Shown here in pieces: positions 28,455 to 37,965 of a DNA stretch of 64,000 bases. The notes beneath the pieces were generated by a model. That model had not been told where the DNA came from. It made no database searches and was given only the letters and a program-made list of their open reading frames with translations. Location: positions 3,711,444 through 3,775,443 of the forward strand of contig NZ_LT906450.1 in NCBI RefSeq assembly GCF_900187265.1, read 5' to 3'. Position numbers and translations under genes: made by a program. Source of the DNA: Rhodococcus rhodochrous (GTDB lineage: Bacteria; Actinomycetota; Actinomycetes; Mycobacteriales; Mycobacteriaceae). The first letter of the stretch is position 1. Every line of letters begins with the position of its first letter.

Positions 28455-30320
28455 CTATTCGACGGTGACCGACTTCGCGAGGTTGCGGGGCTTGTCGACG
28501 TCGTAACCACGAGCCTGCGCGACCTCCGCAGCGAAGACCTGCAGCGGCACCGTCGACAGCAGCGGCTGCAGCAACGACGGCGACGACGGGATCTCGACGA
28601 GGTGGTCGGCGAACGGCCGGACCGTCTCGTCGCCCTCCTCGGCGATGACGACGGTGACCGCTCCGCGGGCCTGGATCTCGCGGATGTTGCTGAGCAGCTT
28701 GCTGTGCAGCACGGCGCGGCCCTTCGGCGACGGCATCACGACGATGACGGGCAGCCCGTCCTCGATCAGCGCGATCGGGCCGTGCTTGAGCTCACCGGCG
28801 GCGAAGCCCTCGGCGTGCATGTACGCCAGCTCCTTGAGCTTGAGCGCCCCTTCGAGCGCGACCGGGTAGCCCACGTGCCGGCCCAGGAACAGCACGGCCG
28901 GCGAGGCCGACAGCTCACGCGCCAGCGCCCGCACCGGCTCCATCCCGGTCAGCAACTCGGCGATCTTCTCCGGCATCGCCGCCAGGTCCTGGTACTCGCG
29001 GGCCACCTCGTCGGGATACTTCGTGCCGCGCGCCTGCGCCAGCGCCAGACCCACGAGGTAGTTCGCGGCCATCTGCGCCAGGAACGCCTTCGTCGACGCC
29101 ACACCGATCTCCGGGCCGGTGCGGGTGTAGAGCACCGCGTCGGCCTCCCGCGGGATCTGCGCGCCGTTGGTGTTGCACACCGCCAGCACGCGCGCCTTCT
29201 GATCCTTGGCGTGCCGGACCGCTTCGAGGGTGTCGGCGGTCTCACCGGACTGCGAGATCGCCACGACCAGCGTGGACCGGTCGAGCACCGGATCGCGGTA
29301 GCGGAACTCCGAGGCCAGTTCGACCTCGACGGGCAGGCGGGTCCAGTGCTCGATCGCGTACTTGGCGACCAGGCCCGAGTGGTACGAACTACCGCAGGCG
29401 ACGACGAACACCTTGTCGATGTCGCGCAGTTCCTGATCGGACAGGCGCTGTTCGTCGAGCACGATGCACCCGTCGACGAAGTGACCACGCAGGGTGTCGG
29501 CGACCGCGGCCGGTTGCTCCTCGATCTCCTTGAGCATGAAGTAGTCGTGGCCGCCCTTCTCGGCGGCGGCGAGATCCCAGTCGATGGTGAACGGACGCGT
29601 CGCCACGTCGGTGTTGCCGTCGAAGTCGGTGACCTCGTAGGAGTTGTTCGTGATCACCACGACCTGGTCCTGACCGAGCTCGACCGCCTCCCGGGTGAAC
29701 TCGATGAACGCCGCGACGTCCGAGGCGATGAACATCTCGCCGTCGCCGACCCCGACGACCAGCGGCGTCGACCGGCGCGCGGCGACGATCGTGCCCGGAT
29801 GATCGGCGTGCGCGAAGACCAGCGTGAACGCACCCTGCAGCCGGCGCAGCACACTGCGGGCACTGTCGACGAAGTTGCCCGCCGTCGGGCCCTCGGCGTA
29901 GGCGCGGGCCACCAGGTGCACCGCGACCTCGGTGTCGGTGTCGCTGGCCAGCTCCACGCCCGACTTCTCGAGCTCCTCACGCAGCGGCGCGAAGTTCTCG
30001 ATGATGCCGTTGTGCACCACTGCGACCTTGCCGGTCGCGTCGCGATGCGGGTGCGCATTGCGGTCGGTGGGACGACCGTGGGTGGCCCACCGGGTATGCC
30101 CCATCCCCGCGGTACCGGCGAAGTGCTCCTCGCCGATCTCGGCGAGCTCGGCCTCCAGATTGACCAGCCGCCCCGCCTTCCGCTCGACGGCCAGACCACC
30201 CTTGCCGTCGAGGATGGCGATTCCCGCCGAGTCGTAACCCCGGTACTCCATCCGCCGCAGCGCTTCCACCACGACGTCGAGAGCACGACGGTGCCCGACA
30301 TAGCCCACGATTCCGCACAT
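28455..30320 (-). CDS. glmS: Glutamine-fructose-6-phosphate aminotransferase (isomerising)
   Basis: Makes glucosamine-6-phosphate for peptidoglycan. The 621-residue protein has an N-terminal glutaminase domain with Cys2 as nucleophile (MCGIVGYVGHRRALD, MEYRGYDSAGIA) and two SIS sugar-isomerase domains (ACGSSYHSG, ISQSGETADT, and the conserved C-term KPRNLAKSVTVE). ATG 30320 is fixed by Cys2. TACCCT (complement of 30328-30333) lies 7 bases upstream, so the transcript may be leaderless; no glmS ribozyme is seen. Confidence 0.97.
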   Translation of the reverse strand: MCGIVGYVGHRRALDVVVEALRRMEYRGYDSAGIAILDGKGGLAVERKAGRLVNLEAELAEIGEEHFAGTAGMGHTRWATHGRPTDRNAHPHRDATGKVAVVHNGIIENFAPLREELEKSGVELASDTDTEVAVHLVARAYAEGPTAGNFVDSARSVLRRLQGAFTLVFAHADHPGTIVAARRSTPLVVGVGDGEMFIASDVAAFIEFTREAVELGQDQVVVITNNSYEVTDFDGNTDVATRPFTIDWDLAAAEKGGHDYFMLKEIEEQPAAVADTLRGHFVDGCIVLDEQRLSDQELRDIDKVFVVACGSSYHSGLVAKYAIEHWTRLPVEVELASEFRYRDPVLDRSTLVVAISQSGETADTLEAVRHAKDQKARVLAVCNTNGAQIPREADAVLYTRTGPEIGVASTKAFLAQMAANYLVGLALAQARGTKYPDEVAREYQDLAAMPEKIAELLTGMEPVRALARELSASPAVLFLGRHVGYPVALEGALKLKELAYMHAEGFAAGELKHGPIALIEDGLPVIVVMPSPKGRAVLHSKLLSNIREIQARGAVTVVIAEEGDETVRPFADHLVEIPSSPSLLQPLLSTVPLQVFAAEVAQARGYDVDKPRNLAKSVTVE

Positions 30321-30327
30321 GCCTAGC

Positions 30328-30333
30328 AGGGTA
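30328..30333 (-). promoter_or_regulatory. -10 box of a leaderless glmS transcript
   Basis: TACCCT ends 7 bases before ATG 30320; no Shine-Dalgarno. Confidence 0.5.
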
Positions 30334-30435
30334 CTGGTCGACCCCCGTCCGGGAACAACACACCGGTGAGCCCGTACACCTGCATCGGGGCACGCCGTCC
30401 GGTACGCACCGACCCCGCCGCGCAGCGCCATCCGC

Positions 30436-30441
30436 TAACGT
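30436..30441 (+). promoter_or_regulatory. -10 box of a leaderless transcript (hydrolase)
   Basis: TAACGT ends 7 bases before GTG 30449; mirrors the glmS arrangement on the other strand. Confidence 0.5.
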
Positions 30442-30448
30442 TCAGGCC

Positions 30449-31297
30449 GTGGCGGCGAACCCCAAGAAACTGGCTCAGGAACTCTCCCGGCGCGGCCCGC
30501 ACTCGGTGCTGCGTGGCGACCTGGCGCTCGCCGGTCAGCCGGGTGTCGTGTACACCCCCGCGGAAGGCTTCGATCTGCCCGCGATCGCGTTCGGGCACGG
30601 CTGGCTCACCGGGGTCACGAAGTACACGAAGCTCTTCGAGCATCTCGCGTCCTGGGGAATCGTGGTGGGCGCCCCCAACACCGAGCGCGGACCGGTGCCG
30701 TCGGCGATCGGCTTGTCGACCGACCTGCTCACCACCCTCGACATCTGCACCGGCGTGCGTCTCGGCACCGGGCGGATCAGTGTCCACCCGTCGAAGCTCG
30801 CGCTGGTGGGCCACGGCTCGGGCGCCGGAGCGGCAGTGCTCGCCGCAGCGAGGCGTGAGGTGGCGGCCGTCGCCGCGCTCTACCCCTCGCCCGTCTCCCC
30901 CGCCGCCTCCGACGCCGCGGGCCGCGTGCGGGCACCGGGCCTCGTCCTCGTCGGTGAGAAGAGCATCGGGTCGATGACCAGCGATGCCGTCGCGGTCGCC
31001 CGGGGCTGGGGCAGCGACGACGTGCAGCTGCGGGTCGTGGACAAGGCGAACGACGAAGGACTCGTCGAGGGGCGCCGCCTGCTCGGAGCTCTCGGCGTCG
31101 GTGGTGCGGAGCGTCGCACCCAGGAACGCACTCGTGCGCTGCTCACCGGCTTCCTTCTGCACCGTCTCACGGGCGACAAGACGTACGCGATCTTCTCCGA
31201 CCTCACCACGGAACTGCCCGGCTCCACGGTGATCTCCGACCCCGACGTCGTCGATCGTGATCTCGGCACGCAGGTCAACCTGCTCCTCGGGCGCTGA
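30449..31297 (+). CDS. Alpha/beta hydrolase, dienelactone-hydrolase-like
   Basis: A 282-residue alpha/beta-fold protein: IAFGHGWLTG oxyanion region, nucleophile elbow LALVGHGSGAGAA near 116, and APGLVLVGEKS core strand. No signal peptide. Family members hydrolyse esters or lactones, but the substrate is not evident. It is divergent from glmS with 128 bases between starts and converges on the EspC/WXG-like pair. Confidence 0.75.
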   Translation: MAANPKKLAQELSRRGPHSVLRGDLALAGQPGVVYTPAEGFDLPAIAFGHGWLTGVTKYTKLFEHLASWGIVVGAPNTERGPVPSAIGLSTDLLTTLDICTGVRLGTGRISVHPSKLALVGHGSGAGAAVLAAARREVAAVAALYPSPVSPAASDAAGRVRAPGLVLVGEKSIGSMTSDAVAVARGWGSDDVQLRVVDKANDEGLVEGRRLLGALGVGGAERRTQERTRALLTGFLLHRLTGDKTYAIFSDLTTELPGSTVISDPDVVDRDLGTQVNLLLGR

Positions 31298-31321
31298 CGG
31301 ACCTCCGTTCCGTCGTTCGCG

Positions 31322-32359
31322 TCACAGCGGCCCGGCTTCCGCGAGCACGACTCCCGTATCGCCCTCATCGTTCTCGTCCTGCCGGCGGTCGCCCTCGAGC
31401 GGTCCGGAGGCATGTTCGCGTCTGCGTTCGCCCGGGCGGATCCCGGGAACCGGTGGCAGTGCACCTTGATTCGGCGGGTCGCTCGGTCCGTGCTGCATCG
31501 ACCCGTTGTCGACGACGGGAGCCACCGTCCCGGCACCGGACGCGCCCACGGCCACCCCGGCACCCTCGGCGACGCGTTCGGTGGTCGTCGCCAGGTCGGT
31601 GACACTGCCGGCGATCCGGCGGCCGGCCTCCTCACACGCCCCGAGCACCACGTCGACGGCGTACCGGACCGCCGGGGCCAGATGTTCCTCGACCCATTTC
31701 CGGCACTCGGCGGCAGGGTCGGCCACGTCGCAACCGGGCGGGTCGCCCACGTCGCCACCGGGCGGGTCGCCCACGTCGCCACCGGGCGGGTCGCCCCCGT
31801 CGCAACCGGGCGGGTCGCCGAACCAGCGTGTGTGCTGCTCCGGGGTCGGTCCGTGCGGGATCCCGCTCGCTCCGGCGACGATCGTGTCGATCTCGTCCCT
31901 CGTGCGACCGTCGACGGTGCCTTCCGCGAGATCCCCGACGACGCGGGCCTTCTCACGCAACGCCGCGGCGATCGCGGTGGCGGCCGACTCCAGGGCGACC
32001 GCGAGATCGGTCAGCGACGCACACAGCGCCACTCCGGCACGGACGGTGGCCGTCAGCTCCGCGCGAGCCCGGTCGGCGGCGGATCCGTCCCACGAGTCGT
32101 CGAGTTGCAGCAGGAGACGACGCTGTTCGTCGGTCCGACGACCGAGGGAGGTCGCGAGCGAGCGCGTCGTTGCGGCGTCGTCGGCGAGGGCGGGCAACGC
32201 GAGGGTTCGTTCCTCGTCGTAGCGTGCCCGGACGTCCGCGACACAACAGCCGGACTCGAGTCCGAGAGCATGCAGGGACTGCACGAGTTCGGTCAGACGG
32301 GCCAGGCCGGGCGCTCCTGCGTCGAGGATCTCGCCTGCGCTCTCGGGAGAGGTCCTCAC
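31322..32359 (-). CDS. Large WXG-like protein with Gly-Asp-Pro-Pro repeats, Rv3439c position
   Basis: A 345-residue protein. The first ~150 residues are helical with a WDGSAADRAR turn, as in WXG100/PPE-like secreted proteins. The middle has four GDPPG(G/C)DV-type repeats coded by 24-base DNA repeats (31725-31815) with flanking cysteines. A second helical part and an acidic, proline-rich tail follow. Its GTG overlaps the stop of the EspC-like gene upstream (GTGA). Placed next to glmM like Rv3439c/Rv3440c. A type VII secretion substrate is inferred, not shown; no enzymatic motif seen. Confidence 0.6.
   Translation of the reverse strand: MRTSPESAGEILDAGAPGLARLTELVQSLHALGLESGCCVADVRARYDEERTLALPALADDAATTRSLATSLGRRTDEQRRLLLQLDDSWDGSAADRARAELTATVRAGVALCASLTDLAVALESAATAIAAALREKARVVGDLAEGTVDGRTRDEIDTIVAGASGIPHGPTPEQHTRWFGDPPGCDGGDPPGGDVGDPPGGDVGDPPGCDVADPAAECRKWVEEHLAPAVRYAVDVVLGACEEAGRRIAGSVTDLATTTERVAEGAGVAVGASGAGTVAPVVDNGSMQHGPSDPPNQGALPPVPGIRPGERRREHASGPLEGDRRQDENDEGDTGVVLAEAGPL
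31725..31815 (-). repeat. 24-base in-frame tandem repeat
   Basis: Four near-identical units of CGGGCGGGTCGCCCACGTCG type code GDPPGGDV-like octapeptides in the 31322-32359 gene. Repeat number is likely to vary between strains. Confidence 0.75.
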
Positions 32360-32745
32360 GGCTGCCGGGTCCCTGCGTCGCCGAACCCGGCGCTATCGAG
32401 TTCGGCACCGGTCACAGCGGTGAGAGCGATGCCGGTCGCGTCGTCCTGGTGCCGGTAGGTGTCTGCCGCCACGCGCAGCGCGTCGGCATGCGCCTGCACG
32501 GTCGCCGCCCAGCTCTCGCAGGCAGCACGCATCCTGCGATATCCGGTCTCGACGCGGACGCCGGCCGGCCGGTGCGTCGATCCGGCACCGGCACCGTCGA
32601 AGACGAGACCGCCGAAGCCGCGACGGATCTCGTCGTCGGCGTCCTCGGCGACCTCCGCGAGTCGTGCCGCGACGGCGCGCACCGCCTCGCCGTCGAACCT
32701 GATCGTGCCGTGCTGTGTCGCCGCGCTCTGCTGCTGTGTGTCCAT
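32356..32745 (-). CDS. EspC/DUF2580-like small helical protein, Rv3440c position
   Basis: A 129-residue helical protein (FDGEAVRAVAARLAEVAEDA, CESWAATVQAHADALRVAADTY) resembling the EspC-type ESX secretion-associated family. ATG 32745 has AAGGG upstream and excludes the longer frame to 32811. It is coupled to the larger WXG-like gene, so the two are likely partners, possibly a heterodimeric type VII substrate pair. Lies 2.9 kb from the ESX-4 genes. Confidence 0.6.
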   Translation of the reverse strand: MDTQQQSAATQHGTIRFDGEAVRAVAARLAEVAEDADDEIRRGFGGLVFDGAGAGSTHRPAGVRVETGYRRMRAACESWAATVQAHADALRVAADTYRHQDDATGIALTAVTGAELDSAGFGDAGTRQP

Positions 32746-32864
32746 GTCTGCCCTTCGCCCACCGAACCCTCTCGAAGAGTTAGGACGCAGCAAAGGGCGA
32801 TCCGGTTCCACCGCAGCGGGACTACCCGTGGAATGCGGCTACGAGGAGCCGGTGACCGCGCAGA

Positions 32865-34205
32865 TCAGACGGCGGCGACGACTCCCGCGAGACGGTCGGC
32901 GACCGTCCGGGCGTGATCGTCGTCGGCGGCTTCGACCATGACGCGCACGAGCTGCTCGGTACCCGACGGACGCAGCAGCACCCGGCCGGTCTCACCGAGT
33001 TCGCGCTCGGCCTCCGCGACCGCAGCTGCCACCGCAGGATCGTTCGCGACGGCGACCTTGTCGTGGACCCGCACGTTCACGAGAACCTGCGGGAGCGACG
33101 TCATCACCGAGGCGAGCTTCGCGAGCGGCAGGCCCGTCGTGGCGATCCGCTCCATCAGGCGCAGACCCGTGAGCACGCCGTCGCCGGTCGTGCCGTGCGC
33201 GGGCAGGACGATGTGACCGGACTGCTCACCGCCGAGGCCGTAGCCACCGCGGCGGAGCTCCTCGAGCACGTAGCGGTCGCCCACACCGACGGTGCGCACC
33301 TGGATTCCCGCCGCGCGCATCGCGAGATGCAGACCGAGATTGCTCATCACCGTGGCGACGAGGGTGTCGTCGGGAAGTTCGCCGGCTTCGTGCATGCCGA
33401 GGGCGAGGATCGCCATGATCGCGTCGCCGTCGACCACCGTGCCGGTCGCGTCGACGGCGAGGCAGCGGTCGGCGTCGCCGTCGTGCGCGAGACCGAGGTC
33501 GGCGCCGTGCGCGAGCACGGCCTGCTGCAGCACGGACAGGTGCGTGGATCCGCAGCCGTCGTTGATGTTCAGTCCGTCGGGTTCGGCGTTGATCGCGATG
33601 ACCGTCGCACCTGCGGCCGCGTAGGCGGCCGGGCCGGCCTGTGAGGCGGCGCCGTGCGCGCAGTCGACCACCACGGTCGTACCGGTGAGCGGCTTGTGCA
33701 CGGCCGTCGCGAGATGCGCGAGGTAACGGTCGAGGGCGTCGGACACGACGCGTACCCGGCCGATGTCCGCGCCGGTGGGGCGTGCGGCGCTCTCGGCGTC
33801 GCCGTGCAGCACCGCTTCGATCCGGTCCTCGACCTCGTCGTCGAGTTTGTGCCCGCCGGCCGCGAAGATCTTGATGCCGTTGTCGGGCATGGGATTGTGC
33901 GACGCGGAGATCATCACGCCGAGGTCGGCGCCGTAGTCACCCGTGAGGTACGCGACCGCGGGCGTGGGCAGCACGCCCACCGAGACCACGTCGACTCCGG
34001 CTGCGGTGAGTCCGGCCGTGACGGCCGCCTCGAGCATCTCCCCGCTCGCGCGCGGATCTCGACCCACGACTGCGACCGGTCGCCGCTCGGCACCCTGAGG
34101 GGCCAGGACCGCTGCTGCAGCGCCTGCCAGACGTACTGCCAGCTCCAATGTGAGCTCGGCGTTGGCCAAGCCCCGGACTCCGTCGGTGCCGAACAACCGA
34201 CCCAT
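32865..34205 (-). CDS. glmM: Phosphoglucosamine mutase
   Basis: Interconverts glucosamine-6-phosphate and -1-phosphate, the step after GlmS. The 446-residue protein has [15 protein letters not shown], the phosphoserine loop [14 protein letters not shown] near 100, the metal loop [11 protein letters not shown] near 245 and the C-terminal [18 protein letters not shown] 34205 has GGGAGG eight bases upstream; GTG 34211 is less well placed. It follows rpsI on the same strand after a terminator. Confidence 0.96.
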   Translation of the reverse strand: MGRLFGTDGVRGLANAELTLELAVRLAGAAAAVLAPQGAERRPVAVVGRDPRASGEMLEAAVTAGLTAAGVDVVSVGVLPTPAVAYLTGDYGADLGVMISASHNPMPDNGIKIFAAGGHKLDDEVEDRIEAVLHGDAESAARPTGADIGRVRVVSDALDRYLAHLATAVHKPLTGTTVVVDCAHGAASQAGPAAYAAAGATVIAINAEPDGLNINDGCGSTHLSVLQQAVLAHGADLGLAHDGDADRCLAVDATGTVVDGDAIMAILALGMHEAGELPDDTLVATVMSNLGLHLAMRAAGIQVRTVGVGDRYVLEELRRGGYGLGGEQSGHIVLPAHGTTGDGVLTGLRLMERIATTGLPLAKLASVMTSLPQVLVNVRVHDKVAVANDPAVAAAVAEAERELGETGRVLLRPSGTEQLVRVMVEAADDDHARTVADRLAGVVAAV

Positions 34206-34270
34206 GTACACAGCCTCCCAGTCGTGTGCGGCCCCCGCCGCGGATGTCGATAGAGGTCAGAATGCACGAA

Positions 34271-34307
34271 AGCAGGCGCCGGTAGGAGATGTCTACCGAC
34301 GCCTGCT
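34271..34307. terminator. Terminator after rpsI
   Basis: AGCAGGCGCCGGTAG (34271-34285) pairs with CTACCGACGCCTGCT (34293-34307) with one mismatch, loop 7, about 50 bases past the rpsI stop. Confidence 0.8.
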
Positions 34308-34357
34308 CTCGTGGTGGAACAGGTGCCGACTCTGACGAAATCAGCGTCGGCGGCACA

Positions 34358-34861
34358 TCAGCGCTTGGAGTACTGCGATGCCTTACGGGCCTTCTTCAGG
34401 CCGTACTTCTTGCGCTCGACGGCACGCGGGTCACGCGTGAGGAAGCCGGCACGCTTGAGCGCGGGGCGATCCTCGGGGGTGACCTCGGTGAGTGCACGCG
34501 CGATGGCGAGACGCAGCGCGCCGGCCTGGCCGGACGGGCCGCCGCCGTGCAGGCGTGCGTGGATGTCGAACGACTCGGTGCGCTCGACCGTCACCAGGGG
34601 CGACTTCACGAGCTGCTGGTGCACCTTGTTCGGGAAGTAGTCCTCGATGGTGCGGCCGTTGAGGGTGAAGTTGCCGGTGCCGGGCACGAGGCGGACGCGG
34701 ACGACGGCCTCCTTACGGCGACCGACGGTCTGGACCGGACGGTCGAACACGATCGGGGCAGCAGGTGCCTCGACGACGTCCTCGACGTACTCGTCTGCAG
34801 CGACCTCGACGTTCTCGACGTACTCTTCGGGGTTCACGTTCTGTTCCTCGGGCGTCGTCAC
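34358..34861 (-). CDS. rpsI: 30S ribosomal protein S9
   Basis: S9 of 167 residues with the C-terminal [17 protein letters not shown] that reaches the P-site tRNA and [19 protein letters not shown]. The first ~40 residues are an acidic extension typical of actinobacterial S9. GTG 34861 overlaps the rplM stop (GTGA). Confidence 0.97.
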   Translation of the reverse strand: MTTPEEQNVNPEEYVENVEVAADEYVEDVVEAPAAPIVFDRPVQTVGRRKEAVVRVRLVPGTGNFTLNGRTIEDYFPNKVHQQLVKSPLVTVERTESFDIHARLHGGGPSGQAGALRLAIARALTEVTPEDRPALKRAGFLTRDPRAVERKKYGLKKARKASQYSKR

Positions 34862-35301
34862 TGTGCCACCTGCTTGATCTCGAACGGCACCGGCTGCTGC
34901 GCGGCGTGGGGGTGGTTCGGGCCCGCGTAGACCTTCAGCTTCTTCGCGATGGCGCGACCGAGCTTGTTCTTCGGGAGCATGCCGGTGACGGCCTTCTCCA
35001 CGAGGCGGTCGGGGTTCTTCTCGAGAACCTCGCCGACGGAACGAGCCCGCAGACCGCCCGGGTGACCGGAGTGGCTGTAGAGGAACTTGTCGGTCCGCTT
35101 GTTGCCGGAGACGGCAACCTTGTCGGCGTTGATGATGACGACGAAGTCACCACCGTCGACGTGCGGCGCGAATGTGGGCTTGTGCTTGCCGCGGAGCAGG
35201 TTTGCCGCCTGCACCGCGAGGCGGCCGAGCACCACGTCGGTGGCGTCGATGACGTGCCACTGATGGGTCACGTCGCCGGCCTTCGGTGTGTACGTAGACA
35301 C
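34858..35301 (-). CDS. rplM: 50S ribosomal protein L13
   Basis: L13 of 147 residues ([54 protein letters not shown]). GTG 35301 is preceded by GAGGAAG. Co-transcribed with rpsI from the promoter at 35433-35462, leaving a 5' leader of about 125 bases. Confidence 0.97.
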   Translation of the reverse strand: MSTYTPKAGDVTHQWHVIDATDVVLGRLAVQAANLLRGKHKPTFAPHVDGGDFVVIINADKVAVSGNKRTDKFLYSHSGHPGGLRARSVGEVLEKNPDRLVEKAVTGMLPKNKLGRAIAKKLKVYAGPNHPHAAQQPVPFEIKQVAQ

Positions 35302-35605
35302 AGATCTTCCTCGTCTATCGTTTCGCTGCTGGCCTGCATGCCGACGGTTGCCACGCCCGGCGGCCAGTTGGGACCCGGGAGAGGTGTTCGTCGCGCCACA
35401 GGGCACGACGACGTGCGACACGCCGAGGGGACACTCTACCGGGCGGACGCGGGGCCGGTCAAAGCGCCGCAGTGCCTCCCTGACCCAGCACCTCCCTGAC
35501 CCAGCGCCCCCGGACGGAGCACCCGGACACAGCAGCACGTCCCGGCGGCCTCTCCACCACCGGGACGTGACAGCGCCGGATCGGTCCGGATCCGGCGGAC
35601 CCGGA
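35302..35605. other. 304-base intergenic region between esxT and rplM
   Basis: Holds the rplM leader and promoter. CCTCCCTGACCCAGC is repeated at 35475-35489 and 35491-35505. The GGATCC-rich segment near 35578-35605 can fold (GATCCGG arms) after the esxT stop as a weak terminator. No ORF. Confidence 0.55.
35433..35462 (-). promoter_or_regulatory. rplM-rpsI promoter
   Basis: On the minus strand -35 TTGACC (complement of 35457-35462), 18-base spacer, -10 TAGAGT (complement of 35433-35438): a housekeeping-type promoter. Confidence 0.7.
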
Positions 35606-35896
35606 TCAGCCCGGGAAACGCTGCTGGTTCAGTCGCTCGACCTCCTGCATGTTGTCGTTACCGGTCGAGACCACTCGACCGATGTCGTGCAGCACCTGGA
35701 TGAGGCCGGCCTCGGCCTCGTTCCAGCGGGCCTGCGTGGCGGCGTACCGTTCCTGCGCCCCGCTGTCCCAGGTGGCGATGAGGGGCGCGACCTGCCCCTC
35801 GATTCGGTCGAGCGTCGCCTCGATCGCCTTCTGACCGGATACGAGCTGGGCGTGCAGGTCGGCGACGCCGCCGAAGTTCTGATAGATCTCGGACAC
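35606..35896 (-). CDS. esxT: WXG100 protein EsxT (ESX-4 substrate)
   Basis: A 96-residue WXG100-family protein: two helices around [11 protein letters not shown], with C-terminal YxxxD/E-like region. It pairs with EsxU and is exported by the ESX-4 apparatus. Located between esxU and rplM as Rv3444c. AAGGAG lies upstream of the ATG at 35896. Confidence 0.9.
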   Translation of the reverse strand: MSEIYQNFGGVADLHAQLVSGQKAIEATLDRIEGQVAPLIATWDSGAQERYAATQARWNEAEAGLIQVLHDIGRVVSTGNDNMQEVERLNQQRFPG

Positions 35897-35960
35897 GGAT
35901 CGTTTCTCCTTGTTCTCTCGTATGTGTGCCGGAGGGCCTGTGCGCCGGAGGGACCGGCGA

Positions 35961-36314
35961 TCAGGTGAACGAGCCGTTGAGAACCGAACCGCCGTCGGGG
36001 TCGATCGCCGACAGGGACTGTGCCTGCTGGTCCTCGGCCGCGGCGTACGACCGTCCGCTGGTGCGCACGGCCTCGGCCAGTTCGTCCAGGGCGTTCGACA
36101 GCTTGGTGTGGTTGACGTTCCAGCGCTCCATGATTCCGGCGAACTGTTCCGCCGAGCGGCTCCGCCAGACCGACGGCGCGGACTGCACCACGCCCGTCAG
36201 TCGACCGAGGATCGCGTCGAGTTCGGCGCGGGAGTCCTGGAGTTGTCCCGCGACGACCTCCATGGTCGCCACATCGGTGGTGAGGTGATTCGAATTGCCG
36301 GTCGGTTGGGTCAA
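35961..36314 (-). CDS. esxU: WXG100-like protein EsxU (ESX-4 substrate)
   Basis: A 117-residue helical hairpin protein (VVAGQLQDSRAELDAILGRL, turn SVWRSRSAEQF, then ERWNVNHTKLSNALDELAEA). WRS replaces a strict WxG. Partner of EsxT; corresponds to Rv3445c. AAGGAG precedes the start. Confidence 0.88.
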   Translation of the reverse strand: MTQPTGNSNHLTTDVATMEVVAGQLQDSRAELDAILGRLTGVVQSAPSVWRSRSAEQFAGIMERWNVNHTKLSNALDELAEAVRTSGRSYAAAEDQQAQSLSAIDPDGGSVLNGSFT

Positions 36315-36444
36315 CGGCGTACTCCTTCGCTCGTGCGTGGGTCGTCCGGCTCGGCGTCGAGCCGGTCCTGGCTCCTACATGTGGTTGGACGCACCCGATC
36401 CGGTATCGGTTCCACCCCTTCCGAAATTCGTGGACCTTCTTTCC

Positions 36445-37965
36445 TCACCCGACCCGGAGGGTGTGGACGGCCTGCTCGCATTCGCTGCGGATACGAGTCC
36501 ATTCCTCCTCGAGGTACTGGCACCCCACGGAGACCTGAAGCCCGCGCCCGGTCGGCGTCGCCGATGAGGGGAAGACCAGGACCGACCACCGCACCACCGA
36601 GTAGTCGTCGGGAACCTCGGTGTACGCCACGACCTTGCGGTCGGCGAAGGTCGTGTCGGTGTCGAGGTCGCGGATGACCGGTGCACGTTCGGCGGCCCGT
36701 TCCGCCAACGCGGCGGCGACCGAGTGCTCGTCGGTCCCGCCGGGGAGATCGCGGTACACCACCAGGATCCGACGATCGGTTCCGCCGACCGGTACGAGTT
36801 CCGCGCGACCCTCGGGCACGGTCGCGGCGTCGCGGACACGCCAGTCCTCCGGCAGGTCGAGGTGCAGTGGGCCGGCGTCGATCCGCGTCGACGGGGACGG
36901 ACCGGCGTCGGCGGCCGATTCGTGCTCACGCGCGTCGGCCGGCACCTCCGCTGCAGCAACGACTTCCGGTGGATCCGGGGCCTCCGCATCTCCGCCTTCT
37001 CCGGCGAGACGCGGCCACAGGAAGATCGCTGCGGCGAGCAGGGACGGAATCACCGCACCGGCGACGACCAGCGTGCGCACCGCGCCGGCCCGTCCGGCAC
37101 GAGGGGGATCCGGGCGTGCGCGCACCTCGCTCAGCCACGGCAGTGTCCTGTCGGGTCCGTCGGTCGTCGACGCGACGGCCGGGGTCCTCGCGGTCGATCC
37201 GTTTCCGGCCGGCGGCGCAGGAGGGCCGGTCACCGCGACCAGCATCTCCGAGGCCGCGACGGGCACCACCCGGCGACCCGCGCCCACGAGATCGTCGGCG
37301 AGAGCGAACGATTCGACACCGGACGGTTCGCCCGGCCCGCCGGTCACCACCACGACCTCCGGTCCGGCCCCACCGCACACCGAGGTCAGCAGATTCTCGA
37401 GTCGCGACGCGGCGTCGGAGGAGTGCACCGACAGACCCGGATCGCGCGCGAGTCGTTCGACGGTCGGCCCGTCGGGCCCGGGCGGAGCCATGCTCACGGC
37501 GGTGACTCCCCCGGCGGCGAATTCGAGCACCACGCACCGCTCGTGCGGCGCAGGGTCGGCGGCGCGCACGGCGGCCACCGCGACCGGGAGCAGGATCGTG
37601 TCGCCCGCGACCTGCCGTACGGCGGTGCGGAAGAGATCGCGTCGCCGCTCGTTCCACCAGGTGGGGTGTATCGCGCACGCCACCCCACCGATGTCCGGTG
37701 CACCCACGGTCGCTGCGGCGTAGGAGACGAGCCCGCTCAGCAGTTCTCCGAGTTCGGCCTCCGTTCCGACCGCGGCCGTATCCACCAGCTCTGCGAGGCC
37801 TACCGGCTCCGACTCCTCCCCCGCTGCCGCTCCGTACACGCGCCGGTCACCGAGATCGGCTGCGAGAGCGGGCACACTGCGCGTCGTTCCGGGCCACCCG
37901 ATGTGGAGGGACCCGGGTGTCAGCGTGAACGCGACCGCGGCGACCGGCTCGTCCCGGATCGCCAT
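36445..37965 (-). CDS. Type VII secretion-associated protein, Rv3446c family
   Basis: A ~506-residue protein. The N-terminal half has an actin-like ATPase look (ACAIHPTWWNERRRDLFRTA, VVLEFAAGGVTAVSM, VVVTGGPGEPSG). A transmembrane segment near 305 (TLVVAGAVIPSLLAAAIFLWP) leads to a C-terminal extracytoplasmic domain (LHLDLPEDWRV, VLVFPSSATPTGRGLQVSVG) characteristic of the Rv3446c family. ATG 37965 shares a base with the eccC4 stop (TGATG) and has GGAGG upstream. Role in ESX-4 secretion not established. Confidence 0.85.
   Translation of the reverse strand: MAIRDEPVAAVAFTLTPGSLHIGWPGTTRSVPALAADLGDRRVYGAAAGEESEPVGLAELVDTAAVGTEAELGELLSGLVSYAAATVGAPDIGGVACAIHPTWWNERRRDLFRTAVRQVAGDTILLPVAVAAVRAADPAPHERCVVLEFAAGGVTAVSMAPPGPDGPTVERLARDPGLSVHSSDAASRLENLLTSVCGGAGPEVVVVTGGPGEPSGVESFALADDLVGAGRRVVPVAASEMLVAVTGPPAPPAGNGSTARTPAVASTTDGPDRTLPWLSEVRARPDPPRAGRAGAVRTLVVAGAVIPSLLAAAIFLWPRLAGEGGDAEAPDPPEVVAAAEVPADAREHESAADAGPSPSTRIDAGPLHLDLPEDWRVRDAATVPEGRAELVPVGGTDRRILVVYRDLPGGTDEHSVAAALAERAAERAPVIRDLDTDTTFADRKVVAYTEVPDDYSVVRWSVLVFPSSATPTGRGLQVSVGCQYLEEEWTRIRSECEQAVHTLRVG

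Noticed and set aside
28427-30327. glmS ribozyme
   Set aside because: The start is next to a -10 box with almost no leader, leaving no room for a ribozyme.
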